From Adiantum capillus-veneris (Eukaryota; Streptophyta; Polypodiopsida; Polypodiales; Pteridaceae): a stretch of 64,000 nt of DNA. The notes beneath the pieces are model-generated. The model was not told the origin of the DNA. It worked only from the letters and a program-made list of their open reading frames with translations, and searched no databases. The stretch lies in NCBI GenBank assembly GCA_014529385.2, contig CM043971.1:95841882-95905881 (forward strand), given 5' to 3'. This document shows, piece after piece, positions 32,728-43,409 of the stretch (position 1 is the first letter of the stretch; every line of letters begins with the position of its first letter). The position numbers and the translations under genes were made by a program.

Positions 32728-33830
32728 AAAGCAGTGTTACAAGAGGCACATTGGGGATCAGCTGGAGGGAATTTCTCAGGGGAAATTACAGGTCAGAAAA
32801 TTTTACAAGCTGGTCTTTGGTGGCCTTTGTTATTGAAGGATGCACACAGATTTTCCACGGAATGTGTTCAATGTCAAAAGATGGGGCAGCCTACACAAGG
32901 GGTTAGGATGAAGGATCATCCAGTATTGCCATTAGAACCATTTCAGAAGTGGGGGATGTATTTTGTAGGACCAATAAAACCAAGGGCAAAGAGGACAGGT
33001 TCCAGATATATTCTTGTTGCAACAGATTATGCTACTAAATGGGTGGAAGCAGTGGCTTTGAGAGATAATAAAGCGACAAGTGTAGAAAGGTTTCTATATA
33101 AAAACATTATGACAAGATTTGGATGTCCTATTGAGTTGGTGTCGGGTCAGGGAACACATTTTTTGAATTATGTGATTCAGGAGTTGACATCCAGACATAT
33201 GATTTTGCATAAGAAATCTACCCCATATCATCCTCAAGAAAATGGGCAGGCAGAAAGTTATAGTAAAGTGTTGGTGAGAATTTTGAAGAAGATTGTGTCG
33301 GAAAACAAATCGGATTGGGATGACAAGTTGGATTCAGCACTATGGGCTTTTAGGACAGCTTTTAAGGTGGCAACTGGGATGACACCTTTCAAATTGGTCT
33401 TTGGGATTGAAGCTGTGGTGACAATGGAATATGTAATTCCAAGTTTGAGGTTGTCAGTTCAGCATAAGTTAAGTCCGGAGGAATCAATTGCTTATAGACA
33501 AAAGGAACTGCTTGAATTGGAAGAAGATAGAATTTAGACTGCCTATTTGGTGGAAATTGGGCAGAAGAAGAGACAATTGGATGTCTAGGCAGGTGAAATT
33601 CAAAATTTTTCAAAAAGGGGATTGGGTGATGTTATATAATTCTAAATTGGGACCACATCCAAGTAAATTGAAGCTGAGATATTTGGGACCTTATCAGATT
33701 GAATTATAACAGAGTCAAGGAACATTTTTGTTGGAGGATGTTTTCGGAACAATGATTTTGAAACTGGTGAATGGATTCAGATTGAAGAAATTTTATGGAA
33801 AAGTGCCTGAGGTTCCCAAATGGATGGTCA
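32728..33830 (+). pseudogene. Gypsy-B integrase with two catalytic aspartates lost
   Basis: The zinc region has His-Trp-Gly, the Trp-Trp-Pro segment and Cys-Val-Gln-Cys. The core reads Trp-Gly-Met-Tyr where Gypsy-C has Trp-Gly-Ile-Asp, and Val-Ser-Gly-Gln where Gypsy-C has Val-Ser-Asp-Asn. The third residue, Glu in Asn-Gly-Gln-Ala-Glu, remains. So two of the three DDE residues are gone. The C-terminal domain (33540-33830) is split over two frames with stops and ends near Pro-Glu-Val-Pro-Lys-Trp. Confidence 0.85.
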
Positions 33831-34315
33831 ATACGGCTGAGGATATTGGCGGTAAACTGTTGAAAGTTGATGTTCTGGGAGTTGAGGTGGAATGTTCAGA
33901 GGCAAGAATGGCAAATTGTTCTAGAAATTTAAAACTGGTAAAGGGAACTGGGATTCGGAATTCGGATTGCGGATTTGAAATCTTGAAACTGGAAAGTTAC
34001 AGGAATGAAATTGGGAAAGAAGGTACAGAGGTACTAATAAGTGGGGGTACTCATTTTAAGGCGAAAAATTTGCTTAGTGCTGATGTGATTCACTTAAGAA
34101 AGAATAATTGTCTGGCGAATCCTTCATGGCGTGCCCAAATAGAGGAGAATTCTCATCATCATAGCAGTAGGGTGTTGAGAGGGGTTAATGATCACATCCA
34201 AGTGTGTGAGAGTTGCAGTTTAGTGAGTGATAAGTCGAGTGTGAAGGGCGACATGTTTTCAGAGAATATTAAGGGTAAGCTTATGGCGGGTATGCAAGAG
34301 GATGGGACAGAAGCG

Positions 34316-36191
34316 ATGCCAAATACTAGGTCCATGAAGACGGCGATTGAGGATTTGTTCAGAGTGCGGCAACAGGAAGAGCCAATCGAGGTGGAAAGCG
34401 ATGAGGCCAAATCTCTGAGTGACCAGGGGAGCGTGGAGATGGCGGTGGCAACTTTTGACCCTGATGAAGTAGAAACTCAGGTATGGCTCAACGTATTGGT
34501 CTGTATGAATTTGCATGTCTACCATGGAGTAAATGGGCAGAAAATGAATTCGCCGAGCGGTAGTGGAATATGATAAAGGAAAGTGATGGAATGATTACAG
34601 TGGATGTGCGTTTGACACCAAAGCTGGTGTCCAAAGTCTTCAAGGTTCCCTGTCTAACTGTGCCAACTAAGACAAGGAAGCTGACCGATTCCCAGATGAA
34701 AGGGGAATTTGGGAATCCAGTGGGAACAAAAGCATACTACATGGTGAAGAATGCAGGGGGAAACAGAGCTTCAAATCTGTTTTGGTATTTGGAAAAAGTG
34801 TGTATCCTCCAGAAGATTGACTACATGTCCAAAGAGGCTTTTGCTCCTTTGTTTCAGGCCAAAAGAGGCATTAAAGTGGATTGGGCATAAGTTCTTTATG
34901 ATCAGATGCAGTGAACTAGAAAAAGAGACCGACATCGGACACCAACCGTGGGTAGAGTAGCACCTTATTTGGCTGCGATTTTTGAGTATGTTCTGAAGGT
35001 TCCAATAGTAGCAACACGTTGGAAGAGACCAGTGGTAGATATGGCAAAAGAAGAGGGAATAGCATATGGAAGTAAGAGAAGAAAATTGTTGTTGGGCTCT
35101 CCAACAGTTGGAAAAGGTAAATCACCTTTCAAAGTGTCTTGGAAGGGGTTGGAAGAATCGGATGCAAAGCCGAACAGTTTCACAATGGAATCAGAATCGA
35201 AAAAATCAGATTCCAAGGGCAAGAAGGTAACCCTCTTCATGAAAGGAACGGGAGGAAGTGTTGAGAAGACGGCTCTGGACAGTTTCAAAGTAAAAGCGGA
35301 GAGCAGTGACAGTTATGAGCATAAAAGAATTTTTTTTGTGGAAGAGGCAGCTAGTACTTTGACTCAACTGAATGAGTTTATGCACAATCAAGATGCAGCT
35401 CTGAGGGTGATGGAAGCTGAAAAAATGGAGCATAAATGCAGTGCTATTCCGGAGTGGAAAATGCAGAAGGTTCGGATGCAGTTGTTTCAGGAAAGATTAG
35501 ACAAAGAAAGATTGCAGGAGGAAGTTAGACGGATTACAGAGGAGGATTTGGCAAGAAATGCGGAAGTTCTGAGTGTAGCAGAGGATTTTACAAAGTGGGC
35601 AGACGGACTAAAAGTTGCAGTAGATGATCAATTCAAAGAATTGGGAGATAAAGTGGTGGAAGTGACCACTGAGAATATTTTCCTGATCAATAGATTGACT
35701 CCGTTGATAGATATGGAGAAGGCCGCATTGCATAACCAGGGAATGACAAGTATTTTGGTTGCAGATTCGGATGCGGATGTTCTTAAGCAGGAAGTGTTGG
35801 AGTATACACAAGAGATGTGGAATAAAGCTACTAGGCTTTGGAGGGAGCATATGGAGGTTTCGACAGACAGATTCAAAATTGGTTTTAGTTGGCAGGAAAA
35901 GAAAGTGTAAGGAGGGAGAATGAGGAATTGAAGGTGAAAAATGAGAAGTTAGTGGCAGAGTTGCAGGAGTTGAAGAAGAAAATCCAGGAGAATGATGTGA
36001 ATGTAGGGGCAGTGAGTAAGTGGACAGCAAAGCTGAGCAGTGATGTTATGGAACCAGATCGGATTGTAGCAGCAAGAGTGGAATCGGAAGTGGAAAAGCA
36101 GGTAGAAGCAGAAGTGAAAAAGCAAGCGGATTTGGATATTGCAGCACAAAAAGCAGATGCAGAAGGGGATGCTGGGGAGCAGGTTGTTTGA
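34316..36191 (+). pseudogene. Gypsy-B third ORF, downstream of pol (unknown function)
   Basis: I choose the ATG at 34316, which opens Met-Pro-Asn-Thr-Arg-Ser-Met-Lys, as the start. An acidic stretch leads to a globular part with Val-Asp-Val-Arg-Leu-Thr-Pro, Lys-Gly-Glu-Phe, Asn-Leu-Phe-Trp-Tyr-Leu-Glu-Lys and Pro-Tyr-Leu-Ala-Ala-Ile-Phe-Glu. A Lys/Ser-rich linker and long Glu/Lys/Gln-rich predicted coiled coils follow (about 35400-36190). At least two frameshifts and stops (near 34560, 34890 and 35900) break it. No signal peptide or membrane segment is visible, so it does not look like an envelope protein. It resembles plant retroelement transposon-domain proteins only in general character. 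Confidence 0.5.
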
Positions 36192-36206
36192 TCAAGGGAT
36201 TGTGGG

Positions 36207-36492
36207 TGTTAAGCCTAAGAATTTTGGGATGTTTTACTTAGTGGAAGTTGGAATGTGAAAGTTGGAATATGAACCTTTGTACTGTTTTTTGGGATTTCAA
36301 GAGGTGTCTTGGGAAAGGGCGTGGCCCATTAGTCTTGTCAAAAGATGTAACTGTCGAAAAGTATCTTCTTGGGAATGTGAAGGCGGAAGTTATGGTGGAT
36401 TTAGTCTGTTGTCAGTTTCTGTGTTCTGTTCCAGTTCTAGTTCCATTCTGATTTCTGTGTTTTGTCTATTCTGAATGTTTGTGCCTTAAACA
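36207..36492 (+). repeat. Gypsy-B 3' LTR
   Basis: A 286-bp LTR, TGTTAAG to TTAAACA, partner of 27722-28013. A purine-rich stretch (AAGGGATTGTGGG) precedes it. The target duplication ATGTC follows at 36493-36497. Confidence 0.95.
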
Positions 36493-36497
36493 ATGTC

Positions 36498-37009
36498 ATA
36501 CTGCCGATAGAATTTCTATTGCCAATACTAACGGTAGCTAAGGATCTTGAGTGTACTGGACATGAATTGTCAAAGAGGCTTGAAGATTTGGAAAAGCTTG
36601 ATGATTAAAGGCTAACAGCTAAAGCTCACACCTATGCACAAAAGAGAAAACAAAAACAGTTTTTTGATTCCCATCTAGTCACAAAAATCTTCAAAAAAGG
36701 GGACTTAGTTTTATTCTATTCCCTTAAGCAACACATTCCCAAGTTTAAGAAAATGAAAAACGGTCCGTTATCATTGAAGATGTATCTCCAAGTGAAGCAG
36801 TTAAGTTGTCCACCCTAGATGGTGAGCCAATGGCTAATTGGATTAGTGGTTGCCGTTTAAATAAGTACAATTTACCGTTAACCAATGAATTGCTAGAAAA
36901 GATGCATGCAGCAAAGCAAAGAAAGATAAAACAACAACAAGTTATTGATGAGGCCCAAGAGGAAGCTCGGCTTCGAGTACTCAAAAGGAAAGCTGCTCTC
37001 AAAAATTAA
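36498..37009 (+). pseudogene. Gypsy-A copy 1 integrase C-terminus, resumed after Gypsy-B
   Basis: The Gypsy-A frame continues with Leu-Pro-Ile-Glu-Phe, a Lys/Asp-rich helix, Tyr-Ala-Gln-Lys-Arg and Phe-Lys-Lys-Gly-Asp-Leu-Val-Leu, the integrase C-terminal beta-barrel pattern. A stop at about 36606 and a frame change precede the final piece (36806-37009), which ends Lys-Arg-Lys-Ala-Ala-Leu-Lys-Asn. Confidence 0.85.
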
Positions 37010-38160
37010 AAAAATACCTATTCCTATCAACACTCTGGAACTAGGTGAGCGACTATGGGAATTGTAGAAGGATGCAATATCAACAGATGATGAATGGTTA
37101 GATGGAATGGACCTTCGCATCAAAGTACAGCTGAACAATCATAGCACAAATGCACTGGTCAATACAGGAGCTCGAGTAAATACAGTCAGTTATTCCACGT
37201 ACAAGAAAGCAGCAAATCAGTCTTTGACAGGAGGAATATCGGCTATTAAAGAATGCGACAAGAACCCAACACCGACACTCGGAGTCGTCAGCTTAAATGT
37301 AATAGTACATGGATGTTCATGCCCACATCAATTTGTATGCTTACCAGATGAACACATGAATAAAGCAATGATTCTTGGAATCTCATGGATGTGGACATAC
37401 AAGGCTAACTAGATTGGGATACCAATCAGCTCAAGCTATCACCTAACTGTGGATAACTCATTGTTCCAATTGCACCAAGCAAAGAGAAATGGAAAAGAAA
37501 TTACCAGCAGAACAAACCACGAAGCAATCAATCTTCTCCATCCTATAGCCAAGAAAATGCTACAGGAGTCAGGGATATTTGGGTACCAAAGGCACGACTT
37601 AAGGACAAGTGATTCAAATTTGGGTGCCCAGAACATCATCTACTGTACCAAAGATAGTTCCAAGGTTCAAAACACAAAGAAGAGCATCTTCGAGTAGGGA
37701 ACCTAAAAAATATGGATTTGGAGAAAAAAGGAGCACTTATCTTCTCCACAAACTGTAAAACCGATGAAGAAATGGGTAGTTAAGTCTGAAAAGACTCAAC
37801 CACAACATTCTGACCAAGACAAACCAAGATACCAATGGTGGGTAAAAGCTCGACAACCATCATTATTGATACCGACAGCTTAGGAAATCAGCGTGCCAAA
37901 GCATCTTGATGGTACAATAAAGCAAAGAGCACACAAGCTACAATATTTGCTCTTTGGGAGACAACAAAAGAAAACTTCGACCTCAGAAACCCTTGAGTTA
38001 ATTACTCAAGACCCAACTCTTGCACATCATGATGGTTTGAATTGCATTGATCTTCAAAGCATAGTAGAGCCACCCAAGGCTATGCATAGACACAATTGTT
38101 CCGTCCATGCACATAGTCGTCCCGGAGTACGCCATCTAGGAGGGGTGGAAGGGAGGTAAG
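37010..38160 (+). pseudogene. Gypsy-A copy 1 second retropepsin-like region and basic tail
   Basis: After the integrase, 37107-37412 encodes a retropepsin-like domain: Ala-Leu-Val-Asn-Thr-Gly-Ala at the active-site position (Asn instead of Asp) and Ile-Leu-Gly-Ile-Ser-Trp in place of the usual Ile-Leu-Gly-x-Pro/Asp motif. A Lys/Ser/Gln-rich region follows, and a Trp-Val-Pro-Lys-Ala-Arg-Leu phrase is readable near 37570. Stops are frequent. A purine-rich run (GGAGGGGTGGAAGGGAGG, about 38138-38156) could be the polypurine tract. Confidence 0.5.
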
Positions 38161-40335
38161 TAATTAAGGGCAATGTTTGAAGAGGGAGGAAAATGATTAA
38201 TGTTAACGAGTTTTTTTAAAAAATTACCTAATAATGCCTTTAAAAATCATCAACAAGGGAAATAAAACTGGTCACATTCCCCGATGAGTGTAACTAGTGT
38301 ATATACTATCAGAAAATCATTAAAAAATGGTCTTTTTTTGTTATTTTCATCATTTTTTCTTGATATTGGGACTTAAAAATGGATAAATATACCAAAAAAC
38401 AACAAAGTAGTGTTTCCCAATGGATTTTCTTAATTATTGAATCTTCACTTTGCTTTTTTAGCGCATTTTATTATTATTTTTATTTTTTTAATAAACAGGT
38501 CAAAAATTAATAATAAATAGCAAATGAGCTTAGATGGAGAAACTGAAGATACGTTGATGATTAGAAGGAGAAGGAGAAGGCCATAGGCACAAAAAATTTC
38601 AACCGAATCGACAGATGGAAGCGGGAAGCCTAAATTAGGCTGCCAAGGCCTACTTTCGCAAATTCTTGCAGAATGAGCTACCGGAATCCGATTGAAGAAA
38701 TTTTTGAGTCTAACATAGATTTCACGCCTTAGTAGGACTAGCAGGGAATTTGGGGAAAAATAGGAGTCCGAGTATAGATATCCAAGGTAGCCCAAAATCA
38801 CCTCATTTCCACTAGTCACTCTTGGAGGAGAGAGCTCTCGACCTTCTTCGCGCGCGATTTTCGGAGTCCACACAGCGCCGTCTCACACGAGGCATGAGGG
38901 GTAAGTTCTAAGCTTATCAATGAACAATTCTATATGGCTGGGTAGCTAGTCTAGGCTAAGGAAAAAACGCTAGAAACCCAGCAGTGCACGAACGATCCAA
39001 AATTGACCATAGCGGCATGTCAGCTCAACCATATTCAAGGAGACTTCAACTGTAGCATGCCCCTATATAATAGAACACTTCTATATCACCAAATGACCAT
39101 TTGGCAGGGGTCGAGGGGGGTCCCAAGTAAATAGTCTAGGTTTTTGTCAGATGTCGGAATTGGAATCTGACTCCACGGACAGCTCATAGACTGGGTCTAT
39201 ACACAATGTACCTGGAAGGTTTCATGAAAACAGTCAAGGAAAGCTCTCAAACAACAGAAAATAGCTCAAAGGATATAAAGCGTCAAAATTGGCATATGAA
39301 GTCAAACTAGCTCCAAATGGGCCAAAACTGGATGGGTGGCATCAGGACTATGTAGCGGACAAGCCCATAGCTTCAAAAGTGACTAACCAGCTCCACAAGC
39401 CATCTAGTCAGAGAAATTGGTGATTTCAGAGTCAACAAAAGCACGAAGTGATGCCGACACGACAAAACTTTACCAAATTCAATTTAGGACTTGTTTTAGA
39501 TGTATTGAATATGTGTAGGTCATCAAATTGTCAAGTCTTGCAAAAACATTGACTACTATAAATAATCGCGATTATTTACTTTTGTGCTTGTTTGGTTTGA
39601 AAATGATCCCTTCACCTCACCTATCACTTGTACACATCTATTACATGCCACATTTGAAGTATAAGCCAAAATGATCCAAAAAAACTTGGAAATTGTCAAA
39701 AAACGCACAAAAGTCTTTTTAATCCAAATTTTTAGTTATCTGTCACATTTTTTTATCCAAATCACCCCATATCTCATACACAGAGTCAACATCATGCCTA
39801 GAACCAAGTTGCAACAAAAACTGTATATTTTGATGAAACAGTTAATAATCCCGATTATTTACTTTCTTGCCAAAATGGATGAAATCTGTAACTTTGACCT
39901 TATGGGACCAAAGAACATAATGTCCCAAGTTCACTGACCAAGTTTGAGCAAGTTTAGATTTCAAAAACTCAAAATCTCAGTATATCTACTGTTTCAAAGT
40001 CTAAAAGCCTAATTCTGGCACCATTTCCACCCAATGCACTCAAATGATCCCACACTTCACTCAGAGCACCTAAATGCTATATGTTTCAAGCCAATGATGT
40101 CAAAAATGCAAAAATTTGGAAAAAATCCCCAGTTGTAAATAATCGCTTATTTACTTTTGTTGCAATTTTTGCCTGACCTGTATGATTTTGATCTCTACAT
40201 GTTTTTATGCATCTATGCATGCTCCAAAATTGATTTGAAGCAAAATAGACACCATTTGTCAGCAATTCAAACTCAGGGCATTTTAGAGCGGAATTATTAA
40301 AAAATTTTAACTTTGGCACTGTATTCACTTAACAG
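38161..40335 (+). other. AT-rich region, probable 3' LTR of Gypsy-A copy 1
   Basis: It follows the candidate polypurine tract and ends at the Copia-2 LTR. Small open frames have no motif. It carries three TAAATA palindromes (39559-40153). I could not align it with the 5' flank of Gypsy-A apart from those palindromes, so the LTR call is tentative. A minus-strand frame at 38445-38873 has no recognisable features. Confidence 0.35.
39559..40153. repeat. Three palindromes spaced 283 and 294 bp (TAAATA type)
   Basis: 39559-39578 is the perfect 20-bp palindrome TAAATAATCGCGATTATTTA. 39842-39861 has two changes. 40136-40153 has a 2-bp deletion on the right arm. The first two are exactly 283 bp apart, as at 19.5 kb. 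Confidence 0.9.
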
Positions 40336-40599
40336 TGTTGAAGATGATGAAACAGGAAACAGAAGGAAGACAACAACTCAAAGTAGGAAGAAGATGGAGA
40401 AGGAGAAGACACAGAGCTTGTGTACGAGATCTCTGTATTAGAATAATAGAGTATATACAAACCTAGAGCTACAAAGCTTATATGAAACCCTAAGATATAA
40501 GGTGTCCTTTCACACTAGATGTCCAGGGGGAAAAACCCAGTGGGAGAAAAGTGCCCTTGGTGAAGCGCGTATACACACTAACACTACTACATGTCTACA
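40336..40599 (-). repeat. Copia-2 3' LTR
   Basis: A 264-bp LTR, TGTTGAAG to GTCTACA in + coordinates. Its inner edge abuts the polypurine tract at 40600-40610 (minus strand CAGGGGGGAT), like that of Copia-1. Confidence 0.85.
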
Positions 40600-40646
40600 A
40601 ATCCCCCCTGTAGTGATAGTGTGAATCCGTACAAGGTAGCAGATCA

Positions 40647-42299
40647 TCATGTGTATGAGAGTAAGCCCAAAGCTTTTCGGAAATCTTCAAACTTTTCTCG
40701 TGATAACGCCTTCGTAAATAGATCTGCAATGTTATCCTGTGTAGGACAGTAAGTTAGTGTGATCTCCCCTGCATGTAGCCTTTCCCTGACATAGTGGTAG
40801 TGAACCTCTATGTGCTTTGTTCTTGCATGAAATACTGGATTCCTTGCAACTGCCATAGCACTCTGACTGTCAGTGAAAATGGTAGTGGGTGCCTGTTGAC
40901 ACTCACAAAGATCTGCCAATAACCTGCGTATCCATACAAAATCAACTGTTGCCGTGAAAGCTGCCCTGTCCTCAGCTTCACAAGTTGATGTAGCCATTGT
41001 GGGTTGCTTCTTGCTTAGCCAAGATATACATGCATTTCCCAAGAAAAAAAAATTGCCACTTGTGGAATGTCGTGTGTCAAAATCACCAGCCCAATCTGAA
41101 TCGCTGTAACCAAGAAGCTGCATAGAACTGTGCTTTCCATACATATCCCCCCTTGGAAAGAACATGGAAAGATTAGGGGTACCTGAAAGGTAACGAAGTA
41201 TGCGCTTCACAGCCTGCCAATGATGCATACCTGGGCTGTGCATAAATCTGCTTGCTTGTGAAACCCCAAATTGAATGTCTGGACGAGTGTTGCCTGCCAA
41301 ATATATCAAGCAACCAACCGCTGCTGCATAAGTATGTACATCAAAAGGTTCTCCAGCATCGTGCATGCTCAACTTTGATCCAATTTCTACGGGTGTAGAG
41401 ATTGGTTTACAATTTTGCATACCAAACTTGTCCAAAATTTTATGCAAATATTTTTCCTGCAGCATGTATATGCCATCCTCTGATTGCACAAACTGAATAC
41501 CCAAGTAATAATGTATCAAACCAAGATCAGACATCTCAAAGGTTTTTCTCAAAGCATCTTTAAACGCTTCAATTTTATCTACAGTATTGCCTGTAAGAAG
41601 CATATCATCCACATAAAGTGTTAGCATAATGAGAACTCCATCTCTCTTTTTGATATACAAAGTACTTTCTGTTGGACTATTCTGAAATCCCTGGCCAATC
41701 AAATAAGTATGTATCTTCTCATACCATGCTCTTGGAGCCTGTTTGAGACCATACAAAGCTTTACGCAATCTACATACCTTTTGCTCTTGACCTTTTACAA
41801 CAAAACCACTTGGTTGACTTACATAAACTTCTTCCTGCAAATCACCATTCAAAAAAGCAGTTTTGATATCCAACTGATGCACTTTCCAACCATGATGAGC
41901 AGCAATTGCAAATAGTGATCTAACTGTGGACGCACGAGAAGTAGGAGCAAAGGTTTCATCATAATCTATGCCTTTCTGTTGCGCATAGCCTTTTGCCACA
42001 AGCCTTGCTTTGTACCTGTCAACAGTACCATCTTGTTTCCTTTTTACCTTAAAAACCCACTTTGTACCAATAGGCTTTTTACCTGTAGGCAAGTCCACTA
42101 GATCCCATGTATGATTCTTATGAATAGAATCAATTTCTTGCTGCATAGCATCTTTCCACTGAGCACACTCTAAAGCTTGTTCAAATGAATCAGGCTCATC
42201 TGCATCACAAAGAGTGCTAAAGCAAGCCAAATCTACTTGCTCTCTGCCAAAAGTAGTACTAGCACGTGTTTTTCGTGGCAATGGTGCATCCAACTTGCT
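40647..42299 (-). pseudogene. Copia-2 reverse transcriptase and RNase H (open)
   Basis: The 550-codon open frame contains the full RT (Gly-Thr-Lys-Trp-Val-Phe, Thr-Ala-Phe-Leu-Asn-Gly, Tyr-Val-Asp-Asp-Met) and RNase H (Asp-Ser-Asp-Trp-Ala-Gly, Cys-Glu-Ala-Glu, Thr-Asp-Ser-Gln-Ser-Ala, Asp-Leu-Phe-Thr-Lys). All visible catalytic residues are in place. Only a TAG near 42301-42303 separates it from the integrase frame, which is in phase. It supplied the reference for spotting damage in Copia-1. Confidence 0.95.
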
Positions 42300-42302
42300 A
42301 TC

Positions 42303-43405
42303 CTACAAAGTTTTCTGAACCCATTTAGGCAAGGTTCTTTCTTCCCTGAGAACTTCTTGCTCTTCACGCACAATTTCCTCTACATCATGAGGTGTCACAT
42401 GCTGATCAAAAGATTGATCAAGATTATCAACCTGTTGTGATTCTTGATTCTCCACAAAAGAAGGAAGCAAACCTTCAAATACATCATGTGTCTGCATATG
42501 AGGTACATCAAAAGCAACCATAGGTTGAGCAGTAGTTTCTGCAAAAATTACATCACGACTTTCAAAAATCTTGTTTGTAGCAGGATTGTAAAGTCTATAA
42601 CCTTTACTTCCACTACTGTACCCCACAAATATACATTTGAGTGCCTTATCATCAAGCTTCCCACGTAACTGCTGAGGGATGTGAGCATAAGCAAGACAAC
42701 CAAAAACACGAAGATAACTGACTGAAGCTTTTCTGTCATACCAAGCTGCATATGGAGTAATGGTCTTCAAGGCACGAGTAGGACACCTGTTCAAAACATG
42801 TGCTGCGCAAGCAACTGCCTCCATCCATAGCTTATGAGGCAAACTCTTAGCCTTGAGAATACATCTAGCCGTCTCCATTAAAGACATGTTCTTCCTTTCT
42901 ACAACACCATTCTGTTGTGGTGTGTATGGCATAGTGCATTGGTGTTTAATGCCTTTCTTTCCCAAAAAATCCTTAAATGCACCTGACATGTATTCACCTC
43001 CTCGATCGGTACGAAGAGTCTGTACTTTGCAACCTGTTTCATTTTCAACCATGGCGACATAATGTTGAAAAATTGCAAACACATCTGACTTTGCTTTGAG
43101 TCGATACACCCAACAAAACCTGGAAAAGTCATCAATGAAGGTCACAAAGTAAAGGCTGTTTCCTATAGATGGCGTCCTCATAGGACCACATACATCACTT
43201 TGTACAAGCTGCAACTTTCGTGTCCCTTTAACTGAACCATCCTGCGAAAATGCAAATCTGTGCATCTTTCCAAGAACGCAACCTTCACATACATGTCTTG
43301 GTGGCATCTCCAATAAAGACAAATCATGCACCATATTATGACGTTGTAAAGTCATCAAACTGCCATAACCAACATTCCCAAATCTAGCATGCCACAACTC
43401 AGCAT
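42303..43405 (-). pseudogene. Copia-2 integrase, truncated at its N-terminus
   Basis: It begins in the zinc region: Leu-Trp-His-Ala-Arg-Phe-Gly-Asn, where the second zinc histidine is Asn, then Cys-Glu-Gly-Cys. The core has Ser-Asp-Val-Cys-Gly-Pro, Arg-Thr-Asp-Arg-Gly-Gly-Glu-Tyr and Val-Val-Glu-Arg-Lys-Asn, so all three DDE residues are present. It continues through the linker to Pro-Lys-Trp-Val-Gln-Lys-Thr-Leu and a stop. The first dozen residues of the open frame (43405-43436) are antisense Gypsy-C sequence and not part of the element. Confidence 0.9.
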
Positions 43406-43409
43406 AGCT

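Larger units (their letters stand above)
27722..36492 (+). mobile_element. Gypsy-B: complete nested Ty3/Gypsy element
   Basis: The 8.77-kb element is bounded by LTRs at 27722-28013 and 36207-36492, with target duplication ATGTC at 27717-27721 and 36493-36497. Removing it rejoins the Gypsy-A integrase frame. Order: LTR, gag, retropepsin, RT, RNase H, integrase, a third ORF of about 1.9 kb, LTR. By eye the LTRs differ at about a dozen positions and by one 6-bp indel, so the insertion is younger than Gypsy-A but not new. Several stops and lost integrase aspartates make it non-autonomous. Confidence 0.95.
20240..38160 (+). mobile_element. Gypsy-A copy 1: decayed Ty3/Gypsy element, interrupted twice
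   Basis: From left to right the coding relics are gag, zinc knuckles, retropepsin, RT, RNase H, integrase and a second retropepsin-like region, the Gypsy order with integrase after RNase H. A 246-bp foldback insert sits between RT and RNase H. Gypsy-B (27722-36492) splits the integrase. Stops and frameshifts are frequent, so this is an old copy. Its own LTRs were not delimited: the flanks at 18.9-20.2 kb and 38.2-40.3 kb are AT-rich and share the TAAATA palindromes, and are the best LTR candidates. Confidence 0.85.
40336..43405 (-). mobile_element. Copia-2: 3' half of a Ty1/Copia element
   Basis: On the minus strand the integrase, RT and RNase H are followed by a polypurine tract and one LTR (40336-40599). 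Gag, protease and the 5' LTR are absent: the element stops inside the integrase zinc region near 43405, where + strand Gypsy-C sequence begins. It is a sister family of Copia-1. Apart from one nonsense codon the remaining reading frame is intact. No second LTR or target duplication can be paired. Confidence 0.95.

Noticed and set aside
34316-36191. Gypsy-B third ORF as a retroviral-type envelope.
   Set aside because: No signal peptide, transmembrane segment or furin-like site is visible; the C-terminal half is a charged coiled coil.
20240-38160. Gypsy-A as an endogenous plant pararetrovirus.
   Set aside because: It has a readable integrase region after RNase H, which pararetroviruses lack, and no movement-protein motif was seen.
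38445-38873. Minus-strand frame of 142 codons.
   Set aside because: No recognisable domain and an AT-rich, Lys/Ile-rich end. It lies in the probable LTR of Gypsy-A.
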